DNA from: Nocardia brevicatena NBRC 12119
GTDB taxonomy: Bacteria > Actinomycetota > Actinomycetes > Mycobacteriales > Mycobacteriaceae
NCBI RefSeq assembly: GCF_000308495.1
Contig: NZ_BAFU01000003.1
Coordinates: forward strand, 1 to 42,231
Reading direction: 5' to 3'
DNA length: 42,231 nt
Shown here: positions 24,131 to 31,860 of the stretch, in pieces
Position numbering within the stretch: position 1 is the first letter of the stretch
Layout: each line of letters starts with the position of its first letter
Position numbers and translations under genes: made by a program
Notes under the pieces: model-generated
Database searches by the model: none
Told to the model about the DNA's origin: nothing
The model's input: the letters and a program-made list of their open reading frames with translations, nothing else

Positions 24131-24604
24131 TCATCTGTCGAGAGCGGCTTGTACGCGGTCGGCGGCGAGTATCGCGTCCTCGTGTTCCCAGATGCGGATG
24201 ACCTGCCAGCCGGCGGCGGCCAGGGCGGCATCGGTTTCGCGGTCCCTGGCAACGTTGCCGGCGAGTTTCTCGGCCCACCATTCGGCGTTGTTCTTCGGGT
24301 AGGTGGCGTGGTCGGGGCAGCAGTGCCAGAAACAGCCGTCCACGTAGACGGCGATGCGGCGGCGCGGGAACACCAGGTCTGCGCGTCGGCGCTGTCCGCG
24401 GATCGGGGCACGATCCACGAAATAGCGGATACCGCGGCGGTGCAGTTCGCGGCGCAGGACGAGTTCGGGTTTGGTGCCGGCGCGTCGCTGCCGGGACATA
24501 CGGGCGCTGGTCACCGGGTCGGTGCCGGGCCGATAGCTTCGCGGACGGGGCTCCTGTCGGATCGGCGCCTCGTCCGAGTCGTGCGTGCCGTGTTCTTCCG
24601 TCAT
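24131..24604 (-). CDS. vsr: Very short patch repair endonuclease Vsr
   Basis: 157 aa. Vsr nicks T:G mismatches arising by deamination of 5-methylcytosine. Core motifs: SRQRRAGTKPELVLRRELHRRGIRYFVD, RRADLVFPRRRIAVYVDGCFWHCCPDH with the catalytic Asp and zinc-binding Cys/His, then NAEWWAEKLAGNVARDRETDAALAAAGWQVIRIWEHE. The start at 24604 has a GGGAG about 11 bp upstream. The frame is open to an ATG at 24718 that overlaps the small ORF and would add 38 Arg/Ala-rich residues. Downstream partner of the cytosine methyltransferase. Confidence 0.9.
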   Translation of the reverse strand: MTEEHGTHDSDEAPIRQEPRPRSYRPGTDPVTSARMSRQRRAGTKPELVLRRELHRRGIRYFVDRAPIRGQRRRADLVFPRRRIAVYVDGCFWHCCPDHATYPKNNAEWWAEKLAGNVARDRETDAALAAAGWQVIRIWEHEDAILAADRVQAALDR

Positions 24605-24707
24605 GATCCGGCGCTCTCCCAGGTCACGCGATGCCGCTGCTTCCGCCGGGGGCCGCTCGTACCGTGCTCGGCGGGCGCCTTCGTGGCGCCGCGCCGGCAC
24701 CGGCCGC

Positions 24708-24821
24708 TCATCGGGCATACTCCGACTTTTCCATGGTTATGCGATACCCCGCTGCTTCCGCCGCGAGAAGCTCGCGCCGTGCCCGTCGGGCGACGTCACG
24801 CTGTCGGTACCGGCCGCTCAT
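24708..24821 (-). CDS. 37-codon Arg-rich small ORF between dcm and vsr
   Basis: 37 aa, starting MSGRYRQRDVARRARREL and ending in KSEYAR. Its ATG overlaps the methyltransferase stop as ATGA, a classic coupling junction, and its stop overlaps the alternative vsr start at 24718. The peptide is amphipathic and very basic (about 9 Arg). A diverged copy of the same roughly 100 bp appears immediately downstream inside the vsr leader (shared CCGCTGCTTCCGCC and ACCGGCCGCTCAT), so the region has duplicated. Could be a small accessory protein or a coupling leader. Confidence 0.4.
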   Translation of the reverse strand: MSGRYRQRDVARRARRELLAAEAAGYRITMEKSEYAR

Positions 24822-25966
24822 GCCGCCCACCCTCCCATGCGGACGAGGTGGGACTGCACATCGTCGAGGAATCCGTCGGGGAACCGTAGGGTGCCCATCC
24901 CGGTGCGGCGCAGGAAACCCGCGGTGGCGCGGGCGGAGAGCAGTCGGGCTTCGGTGAGGAAGTCGCTCAGGTTCTCGTAGGGTTCGTGCACGGGCCAGGT
25001 CGATACCGGCACGCCGTAAGCGTGGCCGGCGTGCCCCCATGCCGCGACCGGCCAGGGCTTGTCGGGGGGCAGCGGCCGGTCGTGGACGATCGGGTCGCCG
25101 GGTGCGCTCAGCCGGGCACCCACCCAGTCCGCCATCCGCACGCTCACCGCGTTGCCGACCAGTTTCCAGCGGTGGCCCTGCCGGAACCCGGGCACCTCCA
25201 GCGCCGGCGCTGTCCACCCGGGGTCGAATCCTTGTAACCGCTCACCGTCCGAAATCCCCGGGGTCACGATCTCACCGGAGGGCAGGCGCACCGCCGGTGG
25301 GCTGGCGATACCGAGACCGGAACCGCCCTTCAAGGTGGGGACCGCGTTCACCGCCCAGCCGAGCCCGCGCACCCCCTCCGTCCAGTAGAAACCGCACGGG
25401 TCGTGCTCCGGGGCGCCCACCGTGCGCGGCCCCGCGTCGTCGGCGAAGAGCACCGGGCGCGGGTCCTCGGTACGTGAGGCCAGCATGAGCACCCGGTTGC
25501 GGCGTTGCGGCAGTCCGAAGGAGCGGGCGTCGACCACACGGTAGGCCCAGGTGTAGCCGAGTTCCCCTAGTGCGTCGGTGATGTGGCGCATGGCCGCGCC
25601 GCGACCGAGTTGCAGCATGAACGGGACATTCTCGATCAGCAGCCAGCGCGGGCCGCGTTTGCGCCGGACCAGCCGGAACACCTCGTCCACCAGGCCCGAG
25701 CGGGAGCCGGTGATTCCCGCGGTACGCCCGGCCTGGGACAGATCCTGGCAGGGGAAACCGGCCGCGACCAGCTCGGTTCCTTCGGGTAGCGCACGCAGCC
25801 GGGTGATGTCCGGGTGCAGGGGTGTCTCGGGGAATCGGGCGGTGAGCACGGCCTGCGCGCCGGGTTCGATCTCGCACAGCAGTTCGGTCCGCCAGCCGTG
25901 CCGGGAAAGACCGAGCTCGAGTCCGCCGATCCCGGCGAACAGCCCCACCATCCGTGCGCCCGCCAC
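24818..25966 (-). CDS. DNA (cytosine-5) methyltransferase
   Basis: 382 aa. C5-methyltransferase motifs in order: I, VGLFAGIGGLELGLSRHG; IV, VAAGFPCQDLSQAGRT with the catalytic Cys; VI, WLLIENVPFML; VIII, VDARSFGLPQRRNRVLML; IX/X, GERLQGFDPGW and KLVGNAVSVRMADW. The target recognition domain is short, and residues 295-382 form a C-terminal extension (WPVAAWGHAGHAYGVPVSTWPVHEPYE) not typical of the family. No restriction endonuclease is recognisable next to it; with Vsr it looks like a Dcm-Vsr pair. Start is GTG 25966, or ATG 25951. Confidence 0.92.
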   Translation of the reverse strand: MAGARMVGLFAGIGGLELGLSRHGWRTELLCEIEPGAQAVLTARFPETPLHPDITRLRALPEGTELVAAGFPCQDLSQAGRTAGITGSRSGLVDEVFRLVRRKRGPRWLLIENVPFMLQLGRGAAMRHITDALGELGYTWAYRVVDARSFGLPQRRNRVLMLASRTEDPRPVLFADDAGPRTVGAPEHDPCGFYWTEGVRGLGWAVNAVPTLKGGSGLGIASPPAVRLPSGEIVTPGISDGERLQGFDPGWTAPALEVPGFRQGHRWKLVGNAVSVRMADWVGARLSAPGDPIVHDRPLPPDKPWPVAAWGHAGHAYGVPVSTWPVHEPYENLSDFLTEARLLSARATAGFLRRTGMGTLRFPDGFLDDVQSHLVRMGGWAA

Positions 25967-26132
25967 GAGATCCTCTCCTCATCCGGCCCGACCACCGAAA
26001 GGCAGGTTACTCGAGCCGGGCACGGGCCCGATAATTCTCCGGCGTCGGGGGTGGCGCCGGGTCGACGGGTGCCGCCACGGCTCGTGGGCGAACATCGGCT
26101 ACGGGCGCCCCCGTGTCGCTTACGGTATAGAT

Positions 26133-26747
26133 GTGACAGATGTGAGCGACCAAGCCTTGGGCCCGCAGTACGGCTCGGCGCCGGCGCGCTGGCCGGCGAT
26201 TCTCACCTGGCGCGCGCACGATGCCACCCGCATGGAGTCGGTCCGGGTGACACTCAGCGGCAACCGTATCCGGGCCACCGGCCGCATCATCGGCGGTGGA
26301 TGCGCCGAACACCCGGCGTTCAGCGCGTCGTACGACCTGGTCACCGATGAGAACGGCGCCACCAAACGGCTATCGATGCGCAGTACCACGGCGGCGGGGG
26401 AGCGGCATGCCTCGATCGCGCGGGACGGGGAGAACTACTGGATGGTCGACGCCACCGAGACGCATATCCGGTCCACCTTCGGTGGAGCGTTGGATGTGGA
26501 CGTGGTGCTGAGTCCGTTCTTCAACACGCTGCCGGTGCGCCGTTTCGATCTGCAGCACGCCGTGGAGGATGTGCAGGTCCCGGTGATCTATGTGCGGCTG
26601 CCGGAGCTGACCGTGCAGGAGGCGAGTCTCACCTACAGCAGCGGCAGCGACGGGATCAGCGTGCTGTCCCCGGTTTCCAGCGCGACCCTCACCGTCGATC
26701 CGGACGGTTTCGTCCTCGACTATCCGGGACTGGCCGAACGTATCTGA
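26133..26747 (+). CDS. Putative glycolipid-binding domain protein
   Basis: 204 aa from GTG 26133 (GTG 26142 also possible). Similar to the putative glycolipid-binding family (PF06475-type): PAILTWRAHDATRMESVRVTLSGNRIRATGRIIGG opens the barrel, then YDLVTDENGATKRLSMRST, YWMVDATETHIRSTFGGALDVDVVLSPFFNTLPVRR, and VPVIYVRLPELTVQEASLTYSS. No signal peptide. The 3' end overlaps the converging tyrA by 28 bp. Biochemical role unproven. Confidence 0.75.
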   Translation: MTDVSDQALGPQYGSAPARWPAILTWRAHDATRMESVRVTLSGNRIRATGRIIGGGCAEHPAFSASYDLVTDENGATKRLSMRSTTAAGERHASIARDGENYWMVDATETHIRSTFGGALDVDVVLSPFFNTLPVRRFDLQHAVEDVQVPVIYVRLPELTVQEASLTYSSGSDGISVLSPVSSATLTVDPDGFVLDYPGLAERI

Positions 26748-27700
26748 TCCGCGGCCGACCGGGTGATCACACCGCCGCGGTGTCCGGCCTCCCGCAGCCG
26801 CTCCAGCCAATCGCCGCGGCCCGGATCGATATCGGTGATCGCCCACCGCCGCGCCGATTCGTAATTCGCCCGCGCGGTGTGGCCGGTCGCGGCCAGTTCC
26901 GCGAGCGAGGCGTCGGCGGCGAGCGTGTCACGGGCTGTTGACAGGACGGACAGGGTTTCGTCCAACACCTCCAGCAGGGCAGCGCTGTTCGGTTCGCAGA
27001 TGGCGCGTACCAGTTCCGGGGCGGTCGCGGCGACGCGAGTGCCGTCGCGGAACGAGCCCGCCGCCAATCCGAGCGCGAGCTCGCCTCCACCGGCTCCCGC
27101 CAGTGCCAGCGCCTCGGCCAGGACATGTGGCAGGTGCGAGACGCGGGCGACCGCGCGGTCGTGTTCCTCGGCGACCACCGGCACCACCACGGACCCGCAG
27201 TCCAGGGCCAGGCGCACGACCCGGGTCCACGGCCCCGGCCGGGTTCCCTCGTCCACCCCGACGGCCCAGGCCGCGCCGCGGAACAGGTCGGGATCGGTTG
27301 CCGACCAGCCGGAACGTGCGGTACCGGCCATCGGGTGGCCACCCACATAGTTCTCGGCCAGGCCGTGTCGCCGTACGGCCGCCGCGACCGGGGCCTTCAC
27401 GCTCACCACATCGGTCAGCGCACAGTTGGGCGCGGTGGCGGCCACGGTGGCCAGGATCGGGTCGACGGCGGGCATCGGCACTGCCACCGTAACCAGCGCG
27501 TCGGTCGCTGCGGCGCGTTCCAGGGCGGCGATGGGATCGACGGTGACGTCGAAACCGTCCGCGCGGGCGGCGTCCGCGCCGGCCGCCGAACGATTGAACC
27601 CCCACACCTCGTATCCCGCCGCGGCCGCCGCGCGCAGCAGCGAACCCCCGATCAGTCCCACCCCGAGGACACAGAGCGCCGTTCGGCCGTCACCAGTCAC
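26720..27700 (-). CDS. tyrA: Prephenate dehydrogenase TyrA
   Basis: 326 aa. Oxidatively decarboxylates prephenate to 4-hydroxyphenylpyruvate with NAD in tyrosine synthesis. The Rossmann motif CVLGVGLIGGSLLRAA lies near the N-terminus, the catalytic His region is YVGGHPMAGTARSGW, and the helical dimer domain has EEHDRAVARVSHLPHVLAEAL. GTG 27700 (VTGDGRTALCVLG) is preferred; the ATG at 27760 would lie on top of the divergent gene's start. Its product feeds aromatic transamination, the reaction of the Pat enzyme at 11497-12579. Confidence 0.9.
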   Translation of the reverse strand: MTGDGRTALCVLGVGLIGGSLLRAAAAAGYEVWGFNRSAAGADAARADGFDVTVDPIAALERAAATDALVTVAVPMPAVDPILATVAATAPNCALTDVVSVKAPVAAAVRRHGLAENYVGGHPMAGTARSGWSATDPDLFRGAAWAVGVDEGTRPGPWTRVVRLALDCGSVVVPVVAEEHDRAVARVSHLPHVLAEALALAGAGGGELALGLAAGSFRDGTRVAATAPELVRAICEPNSAALLEVLDETLSVLSTARDTLAADASLAELAATGHTARANYESARRWAITDIDPGRGDWLERLREAGHRGGVITRSAADQIRSASPG

Positions 27701-27758
27701 CGGAACAGATTCGCATACGACTTCAACAATCGGCCCCCGGCCGACTACCGTTGCGCCC

Positions 27759-28298
27759 ATGGCAGCTCAGCGCTCCGGCACGAACAGGGTGGCGTCGGAC
27801 AACTACGACGACGTGGACGGGTTCGCGGTAGCCGTTATCCGGGAAGACGGTACCTGGCGGTGCAGTCCATTGGGCCCGGAAACGCTCACCAACCTATCCG
27901 CCGCCGAGAACGAACTCAAAGCTCTCCGCAGTTCTGGTGCGGTTTTCGGTTTATTGAACATCGATGACGAGTTCTTCGTCGTGGTCCGACCGGCCCCCAG
28001 CGGCACCCGCTTGCTGGTGTCGGACGCGACCGCCGCGATCGACTATGACATCGCAGCCGACGTCCTGGAGGCCCTGAACATCGAAATCCCCGATATCGAT
28101 CCGGACGAACTGGACGAGATCGAACCGTGGGAGGAAGGCGATCTCGGTGTGCTCGCCGATCTGGGTCTGCCCGAACCGGTGCTCAGTGTGATTCTCTCGC
28201 AAACCGACCTGTACGCGGACGAACAGCTGGCCGAGATCGCCGAACGGCTCGGTTTCGCGAACGAGCTCTCGGCGGTACTGGACAAACTCTCCCGCTGA
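27759..28298 (+). CDS. tRNA adenosine deaminase-associated protein
   Basis: 179 aa. Actinobacterial family found next to tadA (similar to Rv3753c). It begins with a predicted beta domain (FAVAVIREDGTWRCSPLGPE, FGLLNIDDEFFVVVRPAPSGTRLLVSD), has a strongly acidic middle (EIPDIDPDELDEIEPWEEGD), and ends in a helical tail (AEIAERLGFANELSAVLDKL). Its stop lies one base before the tadA GTG, so the two are cotranscribed; molecular role unknown. Confidence 0.87.
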   Translation: MAAQRSGTNRVASDNYDDVDGFAVAVIREDGTWRCSPLGPETLTNLSAAENELKALRSSGAVFGLLNIDDEFFVVVRPAPSGTRLLVSDATAAIDYDIAADVLEALNIEIPDIDPDELDEIEPWEEGDLGVLADLGLPEPVLSVILSQTDLYADEQLAEIAERLGFANELSAVLDKLSR

Positions 28299-28299
28299 G

Positions 28300-28752
28300 G
28301 TGCTGTCCGAGACCGAGATGGTGCGGGCGGCGCTGGCCGCCGCCGCATCTGCCGACCCCCGGGATGTTCCGGTGGGCGCGGTGGTATTCGACGCGGACGG
28401 TCGCGAACTGGCCCGCGCCGCGAACGCCCGGGAGGCATTCGGCGACCCCACGGCACATGCCGAGGTGCTCGCTCTGCGGCGGGCCGCGCAGGTCCACGGT
28501 GACGGCTGGCGGCTGGAAGGTGCCACCCTGGCCGTCACCCTGGAACCGTGCACCATGTGCGCGGGTGCCCTGGTGCTGGCCCGGGTGGAGCGGCTGCTGT
28601 TCGGCGCGTGGGAACCGAAGACCGGAGCCGTCGGCTCGCTGTGGGATGTGGTTCGCGACCGTCGGCTCAACCACCGCCCCCAGGTCCGTGGCGGAATCCT
28701 GGAGGACGAATGCGCCGCCCTCCTCGACGCGTTCTTCCACGGTCGACGTTGA
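28300..28752 (+). CDS. tadA: tRNA-specific adenosine deaminase TadA
   Basis: 150 aa. Converts A34 to inosine in the tRNA-Arg(ACG) anticodon; the substrate gene is present in this window at 13639. Zinc/catalytic motifs: PTAHAEVLAL (His and Glu) and LEPCTMCAGALVLARVERLLFGA (two Cys). VPVGAVVFDADG precedes. The start is GTG 28300; ATG 28318 is also possible. tRNA-Ser(CGA) follows after 45 bp. Confidence 0.92.
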   Translation: MLSETEMVRAALAAAASADPRDVPVGAVVFDADGRELARAANAREAFGDPTAHAEVLALRRAAQVHGDGWRLEGATLAVTLEPCTMCAGALVLARVERLLFGAWEPKTGAVGSLWDVVRDRRLNHRPQVRGGILEDECAALLDAFFHGRR

Positions 28753-28797
28753 CCAGCGGATTTAGTGATATCCCGCGGTTCCGGTATGGTTGTCCGC

Positions 28798-28888
28798 GGT
28801 GGCGTGTCCGAGCGGCCTAAGGAGCACGCCTCGAAAGCGTGTGAGGGGTAACCCCCCTCCGAGGGTTCAAATCCCTCCGCCACCGCCA
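28798..28888 (+). tRNA. tRNA-Ser(CGA), attachment site of the prophage-like element
   Basis: Acceptor GGTGGCG pairs with CGCCACC. Anticodon loop CTCGAAA gives CGA; the long variable arm is GTGAGGGGTAACCCCCCTC and the T-loop GGTTCAAATCC. Discriminator G and CCA are encoded (28886-28888). 25 bases of its 3' end recur at 39047-39071. Confidence 0.95.
28862..28886 (+). repeat. attL core (25-bp direct repeat)
   Basis: T-arm and acceptor end of tRNA-Ser(CGA); identical to 39047-39071. Confidence 0.88.
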
Positions 28889-28889
28889 C

Positions 28890-28926
28890 AGCCCTTGGTC
28901 TGCAACCGCAGGTCAGGGGCTTTTTT
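28890..28926 (+). terminator. Rho-independent terminator after tRNA-Ser(CGA)
   Basis: 14-bp stem AGCCCTTGGTCTGC/GCAGGTCAGGGGCT (three wobble pairs), loop AACC, then TTTTTT. It lies inside the element, so the element supplies a new tRNA terminator after integration. Confidence 0.85.
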
Positions 28927-28955
28927 CGTGCCTCATCGGGTCAGCGAGACCCGAT

Positions 28956-28975
28956 TTCCCAACATTTTCCCAACA
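28956..28975 (+). repeat. Candidate integrase arm-type site, left (two TTCCCAACA units)
   Basis: TTCCCAACA, TT, TTCCCAACA: two 9-bp units spaced 11 bp apart, one helical turn. The same 20 bases in the same orientation recur at 38934-38953. This copy lies about 70 bp from its att core and abuts the integrase stop, as expected for integrase arm-binding sites. Confidence 0.65.
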
Positions 28976-30130
28976 TCAGGCCGCGTATGCGTCATGCATG
29001 AGCGCGGCGGCCTTGTCGAGATCGGAGTCGAACAGGTCGGCGTACACACGCAGGGTCACCGCCGGATCGTTATGACCGAGCATTCGAGCCAGCGCCGGCA
29101 CGTTCACGCCCGCCGACACCGCCAACGAGGCGCAGGTGTGCCGGAGATCGTGTGGTGTGACCTGCTGGACCTTTGCGCGCTTGACCGCGTTCGTGAACCA
29201 TCCGTCATCCGACTTCGGTCGTGGCAGGAACTTCTCCGCGTCGTCCGGGTGTGGAAACACGAGAGCATCACGTCCCTTGCCCTTGCAGACCTCTGCCAGC
29301 TCATCGAGCACGAACTTCGGCACCGGCACCGATCGGACTCGCTTGCCCTTGGTCTCGCCCACGGCGTGATCCACGCCGAGCTGCACGGCGTTGTCCGCGA
29401 CGGTCAGGCGCCGGCGCAGGAATTCGATATCGCGGACACGTAGGGCTATCGCCTCACCCCAGCGCAGGCCGCAATAGGCCAGCACCAGGACGAGAACACG
29501 GTGCCGATTGGATTCCTTCGCGATCTTCGATACGTCGGCGGCCGTCAGATAGACGTGACGCTTCCTGGTTTTCTTGGGCAGGTTCTCGACGCCGCGGACA
29601 GGGTTGGTTCGGAGTCGCTTCTCCTTCACCGCTGAATCGAGCACACCGGCGAGTACGCCGTAGGCGCGGATGACGACGGTCGCACTGCATCCCCGCTCCA
29701 CCATTTCGGCTATCCAGGTCTCGACGGTGCCGACATTGAGCGCGGCCTGGTCCCCGATCTGCACTGTTCCCCAGCGAGGTTTCACATGCACCCGCCACGA
29801 CGATTCGAGGGTGCGGTAGTTCGACGGCGCGGTGTCTGCCTTCTTCCGCCGCAGCCATCCCGCCGAGCTCGGATCGGTGTCGGGACCTGCCGCGAGCTCG
29901 GCGATCGTGATACGCCCCAACGCCGGGTTGATGTACTCGCCATTCGCCTTCTGGACCTCGAGGTTGTGCTGAAACGCTTTGGCGTCGCGGATGGTTGAGA
30001 ACGGCTTGCTCGGCCCGGGGTTTTTCCTGCCGGGCGCTCGGTACATCACGACATACCGTTTGCCCTTGGTTTTCGTTGCGTACCAGAAGATCCCAGGATG
30101 CTTGGTCTTGTTGTACCTAACGGCCGCCAC
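28976..30130 (-). CDS. Tyrosine integrase of the prophage-like element
   Basis: 384 aa from GTG 30130 (the frame is open to 30196). Phage-type tyrosine recombinase. The N-terminal arm-binding region (VRYNKTKHPGIFWYATKTKGKRY) is followed by a SAM-like core-binding domain (SNYRTLESSWRVHVKPRWG). The catalytic domain has Arg in YCGLRWGEAIALR, HDLRHTCASLAV (His and Arg), MLGHNDPAVTLRVYADLF (His and Tyr nucleophile); all key residues are intact. Its 5' end overlaps the repressor gene by 14 bp, so repressor and integrase are cotranscribed. It would recombine the 25-bp tRNA-Ser core. Confidence 0.94.
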   Translation of the reverse strand: MAAVRYNKTKHPGIFWYATKTKGKRYVVMYRAPGRKNPGPSKPFSTIRDAKAFQHNLEVQKANGEYINPALGRITIAELAAGPDTDPSSAGWLRRKKADTAPSNYRTLESSWRVHVKPRWGTVQIGDQAALNVGTVETWIAEMVERGCSATVVIRAYGVLAGVLDSAVKEKRLRTNPVRGVENLPKKTRKRHVYLTAADVSKIAKESNRHRVLVLVLAYCGLRWGEAIALRVRDIEFLRRRLTVADNAVQLGVDHAVGETKGKRVRSVPVPKFVLDELAEVCKGKGRDALVFPHPDDAEKFLPRPKSDDGWFTNAVKRAKVQQVTPHDLRHTCASLAVSAGVNVPALARMLGHNDPAVTLRVYADLFDSDLDKAAALMHDAYAA

Positions 30131-30641
30131 GTCCGGACTCCTCCTGGTCTCCTTCTTCTGGTGCAACCACCCGGAAGACGTTGGGTGCTCCCGCAATGCC
30201 TTGAAAGCTGGGATTGCTGTTCATCTCGTACTGATCTCGAGCGGCTTGTATCCGATCGGATTTTCCGAGATTCGGATATGCGCGCTCCAGGAGCTTCCCG
30301 ACCAGCAACGGCCGCTCGCCCCTGCCCCAGTCCCATACCTCCCACCCTGGCCGCATTTCGGCCCCCGTGATCGACACGACGTGTTCGGCGCTGGTGGGTG
30401 GGAGTAGCAGGGCGAGTGGGGTGCAGTTCAATGCCACTGCCAGGGCTACGAGGTCGTCCACATCCACCCGGCGGGCTCCGCGCTCGATCTCACTGATGGT
30501 GTTGTGTGCCAGCGGTCTGTCAGTACCGGTGAGTCTGTCCGACACATCGCGAAGCGTGAGCCCCTGCGTCTTCCGTATGCGCGCCACGTTGTGGGCAACC
30601 GTTTGTCCGGTCGGGCCGAGCTCAACTCTCCTTGTTCCCAT
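30117..30641 (-). CDS. Cro/CI-type repressor (XRE HTH)
   Basis: 174 aa. The N-terminal XRE helix-turn-helix (TVAHNVARIRKTQGLTLRDVSDRLTGTDRPLAHNTISEIERGARRV) is followed by DVDDLVALAVALNCTPLALLLP, then a C-terminal region with WEVWDWGRGERPLL that is not a LexA-type protease. First gene of the leftward unit and divergent from the excisionase, the normal place of an immunity repressor. ATG 30641 is chosen because the HTH starts soon after; the frame is open to 30725. Confidence 0.87.
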   Translation of the reverse strand: MGTRRVELGPTGQTVAHNVARIRKTQGLTLRDVSDRLTGTDRPLAHNTISEIERGARRVDVDDLVALAVALNCTPLALLLPPTSAEHVVSITGAEMRPGWEVWDWGRGERPLLVGKLLERAYPNLGKSDRIQAARDQYEMNSNPSFQGIAGAPNVFRVVAPEEGDQEESGRGGR

Positions 30642-30748
30642 TTTGCAGACTATAGCGGACTTGCTGAATTTTGGGTGAGGGTGTATCACTATGAGTGTGG
30701 TCGGGTTTTTCCCAATCATCTGCAAGATACGAACAGAAGGCGGCTCTC
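30642..30748. promoter_or_regulatory. Divergent control region between repressor and excisionase
   Basis: 107 bp separating the leftward repressor-integrase unit from the rightward early genes. AT-richer than its surroundings (GCAGACTATAGCGGAC, GGTGTATCACTATGAG) with plausible -10 hexamers TATAGC and TATCAC. The most likely place for the lysogeny operators, although I find no clear repeated operator. Confidence 0.5.
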
Positions 30749-30958
30749 ATGACCGACCGATCTCATCGAATGCCACCGGGAATGCCACTGGCGACACCGC
30801 AGGAGGTAGCCGAGTACCGGCGTACAACCGTCGCCGCTTTGGCTCAGGAGCGCTACCGAGGCGAAGGCCCGCCCTACATCAAGGCGGGTCGTCGAATTCT
30901 CTACGACTGGAATGGACTCCGAGAGTGGCTGTCCGCCAACACCGTTGGTGCGGCATGA
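30749..30958 (+). CDS. Excisionase-like HTH protein
   Basis: 69 aa. Single MerR/Xis-type helix-turn-helix with wing: LATPQEVAEYRRTTVAALAQERYRG, then PPYIKAGRRILYDWNGLREWL, the pattern of actinobacterial excisionases (HTH_17 type). ATG 30749 has GAAGGCGG about 8 bp upstream. First rightward gene, divergent from the repressor, as in many actinobacterial integrative elements. A transcription-factor role is possible. Confidence 0.85.
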   Translation: MTDRSHRMPPGMPLATPQEVAEYRRTTVAALAQERYRGEGPPYIKAGRRILYDWNGLREWLSANTVGAA

Positions 30959-31047
30959 CCTCTGAAATCCCCAGGAACCAAAACGGGCCGGGAGCGGGTG
31001 CCACCGCTTCCCGGACCCAAGAGACCACCACACAAATCGAGGACTCA

Positions 31048-31389
31048 ATGTCTACCTTAAACCCCGACTCCCGATTCCGTCCCGGCGACCGGGTGCGTAT
31101 CGCCGAAATCGACCGCATCGGCCAACGCAGCGGCACCTATCGCACCGGCGTTGTCATCCCGGCGCCGTTCGATGACGGGTACTACCGCGTCCAGGTCGAC
31201 GGCATCGGCCGGCCGATCGTTTTCGACGGCTTCCGGCTCGAACCGATCGCCGAGCAGGACGGGCCCACGGAGCTGGATCTTGTCCTGGGGGGACGTGATC
31301 GCCGCCCGCCGCGCGGCTGCGGAACGACTGGTCAAGGACGTACACCGGCATATGCTCGCCGCCCTCGAAGCCGGTCCCGATCCGCTTGA
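31048..31389 (+). CDS. Small early protein with KOW/SH3-like beta domain
   Basis: 113 aa. Residues 8-65 look like a small beta barrel (FRPGDRVRIAEIDRIGQ, YRTGVVIPAPFDDGYYRVQVDG, RPIVFDGFRLEPI), similar to SH3/KOW-like modules of unknown phage proteins. The last 30 residues are Arg/Gly-rich and overlap the next gene by about 95 bp, so the real stop context is odd. GAGGA precedes the ATG. Function unknown. Confidence 0.6.
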   Translation: MSTLNPDSRFRPGDRVRIAEIDRIGQRSGTYRTGVVIPAPFDDGYYRVQVDGIGRPIVFDGFRLEPIAEQDGPTELDLVLGGRDRRPPRGCGTTGQGRTPAYARRPRSRSRSA

Positions 31390-31540
31390 GGTGGCGGAAC
31401 AGACCGGCATCGGCGCCTACCGAATGGGCGAACTGATCGACGGCGCGGAAGCCACGGTTTCGGAAGTTCTCGTGATCGGAATGACGCTCGGCGTCCGCCC
31501 GTCCGAGTGGTTCCGCGAGCAGCAGGGGGCGGCCCTGTGA
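31295..31540 (+). CDS. Small early HTH-like protein
   Basis: 81 aa from GTG 31295 (ATG 31352 would shorten it to 62 aa and reduce the overlap). DPLEVAEQTGIGAYRMGELIDGAEATVSEVLVIGMTLGVRPSEWF has the rhythm of an XRE-like DNA-binding domain. A GGGG-rich stretch is just before the GTG. It ends in GTGA shared with the next gene. Confidence 0.6.
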   Translation: MIAARRAAAERLVKDVHRHMLAALEAGPDPLEVAEQTGIGAYRMGELIDGAEATVSEVLVIGMTLGVRPSEWFREQQGAAL

Positions 31541-31860
31541 TCGCGCATACCACCGTGGCGCGCGTTTTCGGCGTCGAGCTCGAATCGCCGTTCGGAACGC
31601 TCGAACACCGGGGCGACTGGGTGAAGGTCGGCAGCGTCATCGTCTGCGACAACGGCCGGGTGCGCGTCGTCCCGCGGCATGGCGTCGACGGGGAGGCCGT
31701 CACGCGCCTTTTGGCCGTCGCCGAGCACATCGCCATCAGTGGCCGGATGGACGGCCCGGAATGGCGGTATCACCCCGCTCTCGGGTGGGTCGTCGGCGTA
31801 GTGGTCCGGGCGCATCGCTGCAACCAGGAGGCCGCCGAGCGTCAGGGGGTGCGGTTGTGA
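31537..31860 (+). CDS. Hypothetical early protein
   Basis: 107 aa. GTG overlaps the previous stop (GTGA) and its own end overlaps the next start the same way. Sequence is beta-rich at the start (VARVFGVELESPFGTLEHRGDWVKVGSVIVCDNGRVRVV) with a helical VTRLLAVAEHIAISG stretch. Not recognised. Confidence 0.6.
   Translation: MIAHTTVARVFGVELESPFGTLEHRGDWVKVGSVIVCDNGRVRVVPRHGVDGEAVTRLLAVAEHIAISGRMDGPEWRYHPALGWVVGVVVRAHRCNQEAAERQGVRL

Noticed and set aside
24708-25217. 169-codon frame overlapping the methyltransferase
   Set aside because: Shadow frame in its upstream part; only the last 37 codons, which start at the ATGA junction, are worth considering and are listed separately.
28796-28976. CRISPR-like repeats near the tRNA-Ser
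   Set aside because: The repeated blocks are the att core and integrase arm sites; there is no regular repeat-spacer array anywhere I could see.
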